Origin: Platerodrilus igneus
Lineage: Eukaryota; Arthropoda; Insecta; Coleoptera; Lycidae
Assembly: GCA_036346225.1 (NCBI GenBank)
Contig: JARFIW010000500.1
Coordinates: 1,364,001 to 1,428,000 of the forward strand
Length of the DNA stretch: 64,000 nt
Reading direction: 5' to 3'
Part shown: positions 25,715 through 37,323 of the stretch, in pieces
How positions within the stretch are numbered: position 1 is the first letter of the stretch
Layout of the letters: every line of letters begins with the position of its first letter
Notes under the pieces: generated by a model
Seen by the model: the letters and a program-made list of their open reading frames with translations, nothing else
Database searches by the model: none
What the model was told of the DNA's origin: nothing
Made by a program: the position numbers and the translations under genes

Positions 25715-25715
<1 letters not shown>

Positions 25716-25770
<55 letters not shown>
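25716..25770. repeat. (TA)n microsatellite
   Basis: A 55-base TA array between the mariner end and the inverted PLE pair. Confidence 0.95.
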
Positions 25771-25773
<3 letters not shown>

Positions 25774-25885
25774 TTGCTTTTAAATTGGTAACTTGAAGTT
25801 GATAATTTAAAATGTCAAAATGATGTAATTATTTTAGTTTTCCTTCAACTGATACGTAAATATTAAAAATCCATCTGCATTTATT

Positions 25886-25922
25886 GTTTACGTTTCGGTT
25901 TATTTAAAACCTTAATCATAAC
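25886..25922 (-). ncRNA. Hammerhead-ribozyme-like motif of PLE-3, left copy
   Basis: On the reverse strand: stem I GTT/AAC (3 bp), core ATGATTA with A at position 3 and U at position 8, a perfect 5-bp stem II GGTTT/AAACC with a 5-base loop, then GAAACGTA with cleavage expected after GUA. It is identical to the motif at 28,621-28,657 on the other arm. Confidence 0.6.
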
Positions 25923-26108
25923 CTAACACATTACAAATAGAAACAGTTACAAAGTCAAAAATACTTACAATAAAAACTTGAACTAAATTATAAAAATCTT
26001 ACATGGGGTATCGATTTTGAATATATTTTATATAACTGTCATTCAATAACTACTAGATACATTTGTGTTTTTGTCTTGAAAGGTATTTGATGTGTGTAAC
26101 AGAATACT

Positions 26109-27240
26109 TTATGAAAGAACAGAAGTGAAATTGTTGTTTTTGTGAACTTTTTTAAAATTGTATAGATATGTGTATATAGTGTTTAAATTTTGTGTGTCTT
26201 GTTTGTTGTTAATACTGTTATTTAGTTGTTGAATATCGAAGGCTTCTAAGAATAGTCTATTTTTATAATTGTTTTCAATTTCTAAAATTTCAACATTGTC
26301 GTAGTTTGGTGAGTGGAGTGTGTTTACTACGTGTGTTGTCAATGCACAAAATGTCTTTTTCAATTTAATGTCACTTTTATGTTGAGTGAGCTTATTCTTC
26401 AGCCATTGATTAGTTTGTCCCACATATGGTCGATTACCACTACATTGCACTTTATATACTATATTGCTGTACATCTTTGTTGGTGTCTTATCTGTAACTC
26501 TCGAAAATAACATTTTTATGCATTTTTCATATTTAAAACCAATGACAATATTTGGTTGTTTTAATAATTTAGCAAGCAAGGGAGTTAATCCTTGTATATA
26601 TGGTAAAGTTTTATAAATAATGTTATTTTGTTGGTCTTGTTTGTGTGTACCTATTGTATTAGTAAAAGTAGCTTTTTTAAAAAAAATTTGGGGTAACCAC
26701 TATTTAGTAACATAGATTCTCATTTTTTTGTTAATTTTATGAAATTGTGTTTCGCTAATCTTTTCTATACGGTGTTTTAGTGCTAAGATTGTGTTTATTT
26801 TATGATTGAAAGAGTGATTAGAATAGTAGTTGATGAATCGACCCGAATGTGTTGGTTTATTGTACCAATCAAATTGTATAGTATTTAACTCAGTTCGAAT
26901 ATCCAGTGAGTCTAAAAATGGTATAACATTATTGTTTTCAATTTCTACTTCAAACTTTATGTGAAGATCAAAACTATTAAAAAGTTTTACTGTGAGATCT
27001 ATCATATCTGAAGGGACTGTACAAAGCAGGTCATCTACATACTTACATATAAATGACATATGAAAGGGTAATTTAGGTAATATCGAATCTAATAACTCAT
27101 CAAGTACAATTTGAGCAATAATTGGTGATAATGGAGAACCCATGAGAGTGCCAAACTCTTGTAAATAGAAAGTTTCTTGGAAAACGAAGTAGGTATTTTT
27201 GAAAATTAAATTAATAGTAGCCAGAAACAGATCTTTTGAG
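26109..27240 (-). pseudogene. PLE-3 left RT and GIY-YIG endonuclease
   Basis: From about 27,240 leftward the RT shows GSPLSPIIAQIVLDELLDSI, FICKYVDDLLCTVPSD (YVDD intact), IPFLDSLDIRTE and WYNKPTHSGRFINYYSNHSF, open at 27,143-26,700. After a stop and frame change near 26,700-26,650, an open frame (26,579-26,109) carries SNIVYKVQCSGNRPYVGQTN, the GIY-YIG core, and EIENNYKNRLFLEAFDI with the conserved Glu. The second Cys of the usual CxC is Gly here (CSG), whereas the right copy keeps Cys. The N-terminal RT third is missing, so it is inactive on its own. Confidence 0.88.
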
Positions 27241-28434
27241 ATACTGCAGTTGGGTTCTATGTGTTCTATGTTCTATGTTCTATACACCTACATACAACAT
27301 TGCTACTTTCTTCTCAAAAATCCTTCAAATATCCTGTCCATCTGAAGGACGCAATATACGAGATACTTTTAGCTTTGTAGATAGATTAAAAAATTTCCAA
27401 CTGCCTGATAACTACATTTTAATTTCTCTGGATGTCATTTCATTATTCACAAATATACCGATTCAACTAGTTATCAAGATAATAACTAACAAATGGAAAC
27501 ACATAGAACCCAACTGCAGTATCTCAAAAGATCTGTTTCTGGCTACTATTAATTTAATTTTCAAAAATACCTACTTCGTTTTCCAAGAAACTTTCTATTT
27601 ACAAGAGTTTGGCACTCCCATGGGTTCTCCATTATCACCAATTATTGCTCAAATTGTACTTGATAAGTTATTAGATTCGATATTACATAAATTACCCTTT
27701 CATATGTCATTTATATATAAGTATGTAAATGACCTGCTTTGTGCAGTCCCTTCAGATATGATAGATCTCACAAAAAAACTTTTAGCGAAACACAATTTCA
27801 TAAAATTAACAAATAAAATTAGAATCTATGTTACTAAATAATGGTTACCCCAAGTTTTTCTTAAAAAAGCTACTTTTTACTAATACAATAGATACACACA
27901 AACAAGACCAACAAAATAACATTATTTATAAAACTTTACCATATATACAAGGATTAACTCCCTTGCTTGCTAAATTATTAAAACAACCAAATATTGTCAT
28001 TGGTTTTAAATATGAAAAATGCATAAAAATGTTATTTTCGAGAGTTAAAGATAAGACACCAACAAAGATGTACAGCAATATAGTATATAAAGTGCAATGT
28101 AGTTGTAATCGACCATATGTGGGACAAACTAATCAATGGTTGAAGAATAGGCTCACTCAACATAAAAGTGACATTAAATTAAAAAAGACATTTTGTGCAT
28201 TGGTCAACACACGTAGTAAATACACTCCACTCACCAAACTACGACAATGTTGAAATTTTAGAAATTGAAAACAATTATAAAAATAGACTATTCTTAGAAG
28301 CCTTCCATATTCAACAACTAAATAACAGTATTAACAACAAACAATACACACAAAATTTAAACACTATATACACATATCTATACAGTTTTAAAAAAGTTCA
28401 CAAAAACAACAATTTCACTTCTGTTCTTTTATAA
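27236..28434 (+). pseudogene. PLE-3 right RT and GIY-YIG endonuclease
   Basis: This is the forward copy of the pair and extends further into the RT than the left one, adding FSFVDRLKNFQLPDNYILIS, LDVISLFTNIP (first catalytic Asp) and TNKWKHIEPNCSIS. The GSPLSPIIAQIVLDKLLDSI block follows, then YKYVNDLLCAVPSD, in which the second-to-last YVDD Asp is Asn. Part of the palm/thumb (the WYNKPTHSGR block) is deleted between ~27,775 and 27,785. The downstream frames (27,828-28,253 and 28,195-28,434) give SNIVYKVQCSCNRPYVGQTN and RLFLEAFHI. The D-to-N change and deletion make it catalytically dead. Confidence 0.85.
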
Positions 28435-28620
28435 AGTATTCTGTTACACACATCAAATACCTTTCAAGACAAAAACACAAATGTATCCAGTAGTTATTGA
28501 ATGACAGTTATATAAAATATATTCAAAATCGATACCCCATGTAAGGTTTTTATAATTTAGTTCAAGTTTTTATTGTAAGTATTTTTGACTTTGTAACTGT
28601 TTCTGTTTGTAATGTGTTAG

Positions 28621-28657
28621 GTTATGATTAAGGTTTTAAATAAACCGAAACGTAAAC
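28621..28657 (+). ncRNA. Hammerhead-ribozyme-like motif of PLE-3, right copy
   Basis: The same 37 bases as the left-arm motif, on the forward strand: stem I GTT/AAC, core ATGATTA, stem II GGTTT/AAACC, GAAACGTA. Because the arms are inverted, either transcript direction could yield one motif in sense orientation. Confidence 0.6.
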
Positions 28658-28738
28658 AATAAATGCAGATGGATTTTTAATATTTACGTATCAATTGAAG
28701 GAAATATCCCAAAAAATAATTACATCATTTTGACATTT

Positions 28739-28756
28739 TTATATATATATATATAT
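28739..28756. repeat. (TA)n microsatellite
   Basis: A short TA array at the right end of the PLE-3 palindrome. Confidence 0.9.
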
Positions 28757-30623
28757 TGATATGATAACGCTGCACGTCGATGAAATTTTTCAAGTAGTCT
28801 TCTTCTGATCACCACCGCTCTGTGTATTTTAATCTCATGAAATTTTAAATTTGCCTCGACTAGCCAAGTTTAATTCACACAGAGTGCACAACGTTACGAT
28901 AATCAAATATTTTACTCCTTTTCCCTAAAACGTTTTCGCTTTGAATGATAAAATGAAGTCCATTAATATTTGTATAATGAGAAAACAAAGATGATTTACA
29001 CTTCACAGCTTAATCTGTTTGACTGTAGGATAAAATTAGCCCCTAAATCAAATAACAATAAGTTTTAAATTTTTTATCTCCAAAAATTAAAGCTCCCTTT
29101 TCTTAGTTTAAAGCCAGCAAAATGTCGTTTGTACTCTACTGGAAATTTCTCTAAACGTTCAAGATTTTCCCTTGTTTACGAAATTTTTCACGTATCAAAA
29201 TAAATTTTGGTTGACTTCTTACATAAAAAATATTCAAGTTTAAAATATGTTCAAAATTACTAAATAGAAAATAATGCCTTAATATGATCAATTTTCAAAT
29301 ATAATAAATAGTAAATAATGTCTTATGCAAGATAGTTTTGACCTGTAGTTTTCCTTGAGCGTCTTTCAGCTGCGTGCCGTGGATCAGTACCCCAACATTG
29401 CTTTTAGTTGAGTTGCTTCGTCTCCAAGTTTTACCCCGTTTAATGTGATCTGCCATAAATTTTCATAACGTTCTAATAATGTCCCTTGAATTTTCGTAAC
29501 GGCTCTTAGAGTTTTTGTAATATTACTTAGACTTGGAATTATTGTACTATCACTTAGTTTCCGAATTTTTGTACTGTACCTTAGAGTGTCTTTAAATTTA
29601 TGTACTTAGATCGTCCTTAGATTTATTCCTAGACTTTTCTTATATTTATTCTTAGAATTTCCTTAGAGCTGTTTTCTAGCAAACGGCCAAGCTTTGTCTC
29701 ATATTTTCACTATAATTAATTCAAAATATTTTATAATAACACTTTTCACAAAATTTTCATTGTTTAATTCGAATATCTACTCGGCGCGTAAATTCTTAAG
29801 TGTCAGTGATGTAGCTTGTACGTGGTTCAAATTAAGACTCTCCGCTTATCAAACTTGCACATTATATAGTCTACGCCCAATTTAAATTCATTGGCTTATC
29901 TGAGCTGTTGTTCAAAGTGTATGACCAACCATCGGTTGTTTTGGATATTCTTGTGCTTTTACAGGTTTATCACTGATATTGCCTTATAGAAACGATTCGT
30001 TGATCACGTAGGTCATCGTATATTTCTTGTGTGTATTTATTTTATAGCGTCTGTTTTGATGTTGTTACAGGAATTTCTAATTCGCTTTGGCACGTAATTT
30101 CACTTATGGCTTTGTTTGTCAAGATAATACTTTTGGGATCTGCACTAACTTCATGTAAAAAATCACGTAGACCAAGTGACGTAAATTAACATATTTCTGT
30201 TTACATTTTTGCGTTTCCGAAGCGTATTTATTTTGAAGGATGAGTTTCTTATCAGAACACTATGCTATCTACTTTCATTATCGCTTGTTTAATGTGAATT
30301 GGATTATGATTTTCTAGGTTTTTACTGCATTTCACGCGTATTAATTTTACCATCTATGAATATTTTTGGTTTAGGACAAGTTTGATGTGTAGAGTTATTT
30401 CTTTTGCTGCATGTGTGTGTATTGTTGAATGATATGCTACTCGGCATTAATTAAAGTCACTTGCGATCCTTATACAGGGTGTTAAATGTTTGCTGTTTGC
30501 ATAATATACAAATTACGTATTTTTAAAGCTAAATAAATGCGGTTTTTAACTCCTAGTACTATTTACATGTATTGGGTAACGATTATGACTCAATATACCT
30601 CTAAATAACCCTTTATCATAGCA
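28757..30623 (-). mobile_element. Probable solo LTR of a Gypsy-2-related family
   Basis: The right end, read on the reverse strand, starts TGCTATGATAAAGGGTTATTTAGAGG and parallels the TGCTGTGATAAGGGGTTGTTTAAGGG start of the Gypsy-2 LTR; the left end meets TA repeats. Internal landmarks such as CCTCGACTAGCC (28,855) correspond to CCTCGGCTAGC in Gypsy-2 LTRs. The length, about 1.87 kb, matches the solo LTR at 17.6-19.5 kb. A TATATAATG string near 29,865 (reverse strand) could be its TATA box. The left terminus is not clean, so the exact boundary is uncertain. Confidence 0.5.
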
Positions 30624-30964
30624 ATATATATACAGGGTGAATGAGACCACCCGTATCAGTATTTTTTTAAGAAACGGGAGTCGTAGAGAGTTGGGATAAA
30701 AAAATTTATTATAAAAGTCATACTAAAGAATCGAATGGTGATATTATTTCTCGAAAAAGTCAGCATCACGAGCAGTTTTGTCCACAATGTCCATAACTCC
30801 AAAATCTTAAATGGCACCATAAGTCGAACAACGTATTGTTCAAAATATCGTTAAAAAAGAAGAAAGTTTTGTAAGAAAAATTATTTTACTACTACCACCC
30901 CTTTTAAGTAATATTCTATTAAAGTTATTAAATTTGAAATTCGTTGTTAACAAACAAAATTGAA

Positions 30965-32120
30965 AAGTTACAAGTGTTCAAAATGTCTTCCATTTACTTC
31001 TAAACACTGTTGAGCTCTTTTAGTTACACTATCAGTGGCTCTAAGTATTTCTTCATCACTTAATGAAAGGCAAGCATTCCGAATTCTCAGCTTCATATCA
31101 TCTCTCGTTGCTGGTTTTTCTTTATAAACAATATCCTTGATCCGACCCCAAAGGAAAAAATCTAGAGGCGTACAATCTGGTGATCTTGGCGGCCACACCA
31201 TTTGGGCGTCGCCGTGGATCAATGTAGTAAGCGTAAGACTACGGTTCCCAAAGTCCCGGGTTCAAATCCCGACACGGCCAACTGCTTGAAAAATGGCAGG
31301 TGAGCATTTTTCACAAAAAATTACGACCTCGTTCGGATGAGGGGTTAAATGGAGGTCCCGTGTGTGAGTGTTGTCACGCACGTTAAAGATCCCTACCTTG
31401 CCTGGAACGGCAAGGGTTCGGCAAAATTCCAAATTTCCAGGTAACAAAAAACTCGCCTCCTGGCTAATGTAGTACCTACGAGTGGAGCATTGGAAATGTA
31501 AATGAACGGCCACACCATTGTACTTCTTCTGCCAATCCATCTATTAGGAAATAGTTGATTTATCGTGTTCCTGGTAACTATGGAAAAATGAGCTGGGCAG
31601 TCATCTTGCTGAAACCACATTCTTGCTCGCATTAAAAGAGGGGCATTTTCCAGTAAGTCGATCAAGTCGTTACCTAAAAACTCGGCATATCGTATTCCAT
31701 TCAGAGTTCCTTCGAAAAAATAAGGGCCTATGATAGATCCACCAAGAATACCACACCACGTATTAACACTCCAAAAGTGTTGATTGTCAATAGTTTGTAG
31801 CCAGTGAGGATTTGTTTGCGACCAGTAATGCGCATTGTGAATATTGACTTCTCCGGTGCTTTTAAAACTAGCTTCGTCACTCCATAAAACTCTCCTAGGA
31901 AAGTGGGGACCTTTATTTAGTAACCAATTACAAAAAATGACTTGACCTTGAAAATCATTCTCACTTAATTCTTGGTGCATGTGTATGTATGGATGGAATT
32001 TGTGATCCTTCAAAATTCTGCATTCGAAGTATTGGCTAATTCCAGAATCTCTTGCAAGCGATCTCGTTGAAATATGCGGAGCAACAATTACTGCAGCGAG
32101 AATATCAGGTTCCTTGTCAT
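30965..32120 (-). pseudogene. Mariner-like transposase, split by a SINE
   Basis: A DDD/E transposase of the insect mariner-like group that cuts and pastes DNA at TA sites. From 32,120 leftward: HISTRSLARDSGIS and KFHPYIHMHQELSENDFQ (helix-turn-helix and linker), LWSDEASFKSTG (first Asp), WCGILGGSIIGPYFFEG, WFQQDDCPAHFS (second Asp). After the SINE comes PPRSPDCTPLDFFLWG (third Asp) and a C-terminus ending VNGRHFEHL at 30,968. Apart from the SINE and a frame change near 32,010-32,020 the frame is well kept. The N-terminal helix-turn-helix start is missing or unrecognised. Confidence 0.88.
31203..31506 (+). mobile_element. tRNA-derived SINE, copy 1
   Basis: A ~304-bp insertion in the transposase flanked by a perfect 13-bp duplication CGGCCACACCATT at 31,190-31,202 and 31,507-31,519. 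The head has a pol III B box (GGTTCAAATCC); the body contains GCACGTTAAAGATCCCTACC and a tail around GGAGCATTGGAAATG. It is homologous to copies at 33,886-34,190 and 53,393-53,690. There is no poly(A) tail. Retrotransposition by a LINE in the same genome is likely. Confidence 0.92.
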
Positions 32121-32238
32121 TACGTACAGTATTGTAAATCTATTTCCGCGATTGTACGTTGGTTGCACCTGCCCTGTGGTACATCACTCCGAAAACCACA
32201 CCAAACAGTTACTTTTAGTACATAACATTCACCCCGAA

Positions 32239-33335
32239 TCAACCATCTTCCAGAGAGCAAAAATAAACATATTTGTATCTGCGTTAGTTAAAATTAATTC
32301 ATCGAAACATACCTATTTTTTTATGTTTTTTGTCTTGAAAATTTTACTATGTGCCAGTATTTTTGTGCGACTCAACTGACAAAGTGTCCCTAAGCATTGT
32401 TTATTTCGCTTACTGTTTAAAGCTGTCCCTGTAAGCAATTTATTAGAGATTGAAGCAATTCCGTTGTACCTTGGCCCACATCTAGACATCACTATTTAAA
32501 TGTGAAACTTTTCAATTTGCAATTTTTGGGTTAGTTATAAAGAGCACGCTCTTTTTTGTATACGTTAGAAGAAATAAACTTTGCTTTATATCAAACCGAT
32601 AGTTTGCATTATTATTTCAAAACCCTTCGTGATTCTGTTCTGGACCCAGGAGTAATCAGCTTGATATTTTCGGAATTCGAATCGTTTTATTTATCTGTAC
32701 ATAATTAATTGAATCAATGTTAAAATGCCAAGTTGATAAGTACCAATTTAATTTCTAAAACCGGGATATATTATCGAAGTTAAAAACACGACGATAAAAC
32801 TAGTCATCAGAGTTTGCTTCTTATGCGAAATTAAATTTTGTTGGAAGCCGCTTCGAAAACAATTAATTGGAGAACTCGAGTAGTCTTAAAAGCACAATTT
32901 CAAAGCGATGTAGCGCTATAAATTACATTTCAAGTAATTAATTTAATATTGCTGAAGCTTTTAAATAATTGAAAATAGAATAAATTTCTTCAGTATTTAG
33001 TTAGGACCCAAGCATTAAAGGAAGATGTCAGAAAATAAATAATTTACAAGGCCTACGTTATTTAAATTTTTGCTTGTAAAATGCTAACCTCAATTTTATA
33101 TATTTATATATAAAGCTTCTATCTAAGTGATTACTTAAATTTTTAAGACGTAATACTAAAAGCTTTTATAGTCGGGTTAACAAAGCTTCTTTCAGAATTG
33201 ATGTGCCTCATTTTTTGAAAACAAATCCATACATATTTTGTTAGCGTTAGTAAAGGATTTAAGACAATATGAAAACCGTACAGTTAATGGTCGGTGGGTA
33301 AGTAGGTGAAAAACTTCAAAGGTAAAACTTTTAAC
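32239..33335. other. AT-rich spacer
   Basis: I see no gene, RNA or recognisable repeat here. Confidence 0.4.
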
Positions 33336-34365
33336 TCATGGCAACAGCATCATCATCATCATTAGGTCTTCAGTCCTGGAACAGGTTAGACGCGTACCCT
33401 CATTGTTTCTTATTCTGCACTAACCTACACATTTCCCTGAAATTTGCACAGTCGGCATCTATCACTATCTGATCTAGGTCTACATCTACCTCCTTTTTCC
33501 TACTTCCGCGTATACTATATCCCATACTATTCCCCAAAATTGCTTTAGAACGTATTCTGCCCTTCAATTTCTCCTATTTTTTTCCCATATATCCTTGTTC
33601 TCCTACTATTTCTATAACCTATTTGTTATTAACTTTGTCCATGCTATCATCCTCATACATCTGAAACTCAACATTCCAAAAGGCTGCTACCGTTTTTCTG
33701 TCTGCTTTTCCTACTGCCCGTATTTCGTACGCATACTGTGCTGTGCGCCACACATATGTTTTCAACAATTTTCTTCTTGTTTCTGTTTGTTGTTTTTCAT
33801 CATAAGCACTGTTCTTTCTCGTTAGATGCAGTTCGGTCCCCTTTTATTGTTGTACAATTATATACCCTATTTCTCCGACATTCAGTGGTGGGGGAGGAGG
33901 GGGTCCGTGGCGTACTTGGTATGTGTATGACTACTGCGCCCAAGGTCCCGGGTTCGAATTCCGACACGGTCCGCTTGAAAAATGTTAGCCGAGCATTTTT
34001 CACAAAAATACACCCTCGTCGAATGAGAGGCAAAATGGAGGTCCCGTGTGTTGTTGCGCACGTTAAAGATCCCCACCTTGCTTGGAACAGCAAGGGTTCG
34101 GCAAAATTCCAAATTTTCCAGGTAAAAAAGAACTCGCTTCCTGGCCAATGTAGTACCTTCGGGTAGAGCATTGGAAAATCACATGTAAAGTTGTGAAAGG
34201 GGGTAAGCAGCCAGTGGCTGCCAAGTTCCCCCGGCAATTGAACATTTGCCCATTTAATATTTTTTCAATATATCTTTTCGCACAGTCAACATTAGTTGCA
34301 GATATTTCGCAACCAACACACATAGTTGTCTATAATAATCATCAGATTTATCTGCGCTTATTTTT
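33336..34365 (-). pseudogene. LINE C-terminus and 3' end, split by a SINE
   Basis: On the reverse strand the pieces RKTVAAFWNVEFQMYEDDS, KLKGRIRSKAILGN and DADCANFREMCRLVQNK are the last ~150 residues of the RTE-like LINE RT protein. The 3' terminus at 33,346-33,362 is a short (ATC)n/(GAT)n run. The ordering 33,800 to 33,340 is C-terminus to 3' end. The homologous plus-strand piece at 52,100-52,675 confirms the family. The SINE at 33,886 interrupts the upstream part, which resumes near 34,191 with TAAGCAGCC and TGGCTGCCAAG. Confidence 0.7.
33886..34190 (+). mobile_element. tRNA-derived SINE, copy 2
   Basis: Head with an A-box-like TGGCGTACTTGG and B box GGTTCGAATTCC, then the same body as copy 1 (GCACGTTAAAGATCCCCACC, CAAGGGTTCGGCAAAATTCC, GTAGTACCTTCGGG). 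The uninterrupted target is visible at about 34,515 (ATTCAGTAAAGAGG), which supports insertion there. The target duplication is degraded. Confidence 0.88.
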
Positions 34366-34880
34366 TCATCATTAGGTTTTCCGTCTCAAAACTGGTTGGA
34401 CACGTACCTGCACTTTTTATATTCTGAGATAGCCTACACAGTTCCCTGAAATTCTCGCACAGCCTACATACAGCTCAGTTCCCCTTCTATTGTTTTCTAA
34501 TTTTATATCCTATATCACCGAGATTCAGTAAAGAGGATTAAGCAGCCTGTGGCTGCCAAGATCTCCCAACACTTAGACATTTGCCGAATTAATAGTTTTC
34601 CAGTAAATCCCTTCACACATAACCTTATTCGAGAATATTGCCCAACCAATACTTGTAGTTGCTTATAATAATCATGTTTAAGTACAGTTACTTTTTCGTC
34701 ATTAGTTTATCCATTTTGGGACTGGTTGGATGCGTACCTCCATTGATTTCTATTCTGCGCTAGCCTTCACATTTCCCTGAAATTCCCACACCCTATATCT
34801 TTCTCTATCTGTGTGCAATAGTCTAACTTGGTCTACCTCTACCTCTCTTTTTTAATATTTCTATTTCTAATATATTCCTG
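34366..34880 (-). repeat. Two further tandem copies of the LINE 3' end
   Basis: 34,366-34,690 and 34,691-34,880 repeat in the same order the 33,350-33,500 and 33,850/34,200-34,360 segments: a CATCATTAGG-like start, ACTGGTTGGA(C/T), CCCTGAAATT, then TATATC-CCGA-ATTCAG, TAAGCAGCC--TGGCTGCCAAG and ATAATAATCAT. They look like head-to-tail truncated LINE 3' ends. Confidence 0.6.
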
Positions 34881-35376
34881 CAATTTTAGATCAGATGCAT
34901 TTCTAATTTCAATCGCAAAAAATGAAAGCATCTATTCGAAATATGCACTCAGATTAAAAGTCAAAAAATTGTTTTACACCGTTCTGTAAACTGAGATTAA
35001 ATCCATCTAATCCAAGATTAAATTAAACTGTCAACTTTGTAGGTTTAATAGTTTACACTCATGCTATGTGGGAATGAAACGTTAACAAAACCGATCTTGT
35101 ACCTATCATAAATAATATGATTTTAATATCTTGCTTTAAAACAAAAATAGAATGCCGTTTTCTGGTTGTGATTAGGTACACAAATTTTTTAAAACCAGTA
35201 CTATAAAGCATTCTGCAGTTAACGTCGTGTAATTTAATTTACTGTAAGCTATATTGCAGCACCTTGACAATAAAAGAATTCCTAACGATGCATGCATGGC
35301 TCGTGTAGTAATGAACTTTGTTATCAAAATAAAATACAAACTGCTTTCAATGTAAACGCAATTACATACCAATATA
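34881..35376. other. AT-rich spacer
   Basis: Nothing recognisable up to the TA before mariner 2. Confidence 0.4.
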
Positions 35377-35378
35377 TA

Positions 35379-37323
35379 CAGCGTGTCCCAAAAAGTTTTA
35401 TACAAATGGAGAAAAAGTTTATCTTACATTTCACAAAAAAAATTATTTTTAATAAAAAGCTTTGCATGACTTGTAGATCCATAATTAAGTACAACATTTT
35501 TAAAACATTGGCTGGAATACAGGGAAAATCAAAATCATGATTTAAAGTGATAGTAAAATGATAGTAAAATAGACTCAAATTGTATTGAATAGCAAAATGT
35601 TCATTGAAATTTTTATTAAATAGCATTAAATTATGCCCACTTTGTAAATTTGTGATTTTCCCAAAAAAAAATACAAGATATTATTAATTAGATTATTTAT
35701 TGAATAAAGGAATAAGACATGATAAACCTCCTATCAATTTATCATCAATGAATGATCACAACTAATAAATTCTATTGAGTACATGTAAAATTACATAAAT
35801 ACTACGGAACTTTAACGTATCTACCGTTCCTTTCTAAACAAGTGATTGTTCGTTGACTAAATTCATTTATGACATTTCTAACCACATCTGGAGTTATAGC
35901 TTCACATGTATCTTTAATGATTCTTTCAAGATGATCAACATCTTGAAATGGCCTCTGAAGGTATACTTTTTCTTTTAAGTAGCCTCACAAAAATAAGTCT
36001 AGAGGGGATATGTCTGGCGACCTTGGTGGCCAAAGAAACTCCATGTCCTTTCTGATCACTTTACCGTTAAAAGTATGGACGAGAAAATCCCTAATAGTTC
36101 TCTTACAGTGATATGGTGCTCTATCCTGTTGGTACTATATTTTTTCTCGTTTATCTAGCGGTAGTTCATCGAGAAAGTTTACTTATTTAAAAATTGTAGG
36201 TACCTTTCTCCATTCATGTTATTTCGAAAAAGGAATGGTCCAACAATTCTCTCTTTGTAAATGCCACACCATACATTAGTTTTAAATGAATATTGATCTC
36301 TGGTTTGGACATGTAAATTGGGATTAACATCGCTCCATCATCGACAATTTTGCGAACTTATTGTACCATTAGACGTAAACGTTGCTTCGTCGAGAACAGT
36401 ACTTGTCGTGTCATAAATCTGTTATTTTCCAATTCTCCTTGCATACGAGCACAAAATTCAAACCTTCGTACAATATCTCCTTCTTTTAGAGTATGGGTAA
36501 ATTGGGGTTTGTATGGTTTAAATTTATTTGACTTTAAAATTAGCGTAACTGTATTTTTACTTACATTCAATAAATTGGACCCTCTTCGAAGTGAATATTT
36601 TGGATTTTCCACAACCGATAGCATTACAGTAGTTTCAATTTCTTCATTTCGAACCCATGGCCGATGTTTCTTTCTAAATTTATTTTCAACACTTTCAGAA
36701 CTCGTGAAATTATTTATTACATATCTGACCATTGTGAAATGTATTTTTTTATCGGGGTGTCGATTACTAAAAATTTCTGCTGCCTCCCTGCATGTTTTAT
36801 AATATTCTCCAACAATGAGAACAATTTCAATTTTATCTTTAATACTCAATTTTATTGGCATTTCTAATTATTGCAAACACACACTTATGTAACAATTGAC
36901 ATTTGTTGACAGTTCTTAGATATGCCAAAGCACTCTATCAAGAACGTGTGTAAAAAGGATGAGTAACGTAAAATCAGGCGCTTATTATGAACGGGATCTT
37001 ACGATGTATCGTTCTGCGCATTAATTTAACAATTGCTCATGTGTTTATTGAATATCTTTTAATTTTTATCTACAAAGTGGGCATAATTTATTGCTGTTTA
37101 ATAAAAATTTCAATAAACATTTTGCTCTCCAATACAATTTGAACGTATTTTACTATCACTCCAAATCATAATTTTGATTTTCCCTGTATTCCAGCCAATG
37201 TTTCAAAAATTTTGTACTTAATTATGGATCTACAGGTCATGCATAGCTTTTTATCAAGAATTGTTTTTTTGTAAAATGTAAGATAAACTTTTTCTCCATT
37301 TGTATAAAACTTTTTGGGACACA

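Larger units (their letters stand above)
19506..25715. mobile_element. Fold-back mariner-type element, interrupted
   Basis: The left end is CAGGGTGTCCCAACGCATCC after TA; the right end at 25,715 is its diverged reverse complement before TA. Inside lie further concentric termini: CAGGGTGTTC-type ends at 19,634, 19,917, 19,991, 25,267, 25,348 and 25,623. Both arms hold the same N-terminal transposase fragment in opposite orientation around a centre near 20,460. The block 21,310-25,333 is an inserted corrupted copy of the left flank. Without that block the element would be about 2.2 kb. Confidence 0.65.
25808..27262 (-). mobile_element. PLE-3 left copy of an inverted pair
   Basis: The left arm of a palindrome whose right arm is 27,497-28,737. 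It runs from an RT truncated in its 5' part, near 27,262, through the endonuclease to the hammerhead motif and 3' end. The arms are nearly identical, so the two copies diverge from a common centre head to head. Confidence 0.8.
30632..32238 (-). mobile_element. Mariner-like element 1
   Basis: The left end is CAGGGTGAATG after a TA; a one-mismatch inverted match CATTCACCCCG is at about 32,228-32,238. A reverse-strand transposase lies inside and a SINE interrupts it at 31,203-31,506. The right terminus is short and lacks an obvious TA, so that boundary is tentative. Confidence 0.6.

Noticed and set aside
31212..31280. tRNA gene suggested by the GGTTCAAATCC box (also at 33,945 and 53,448)
   Set aside because: No cloverleaf is visible and the same ~300-bp body follows each time, so these are SINE heads.
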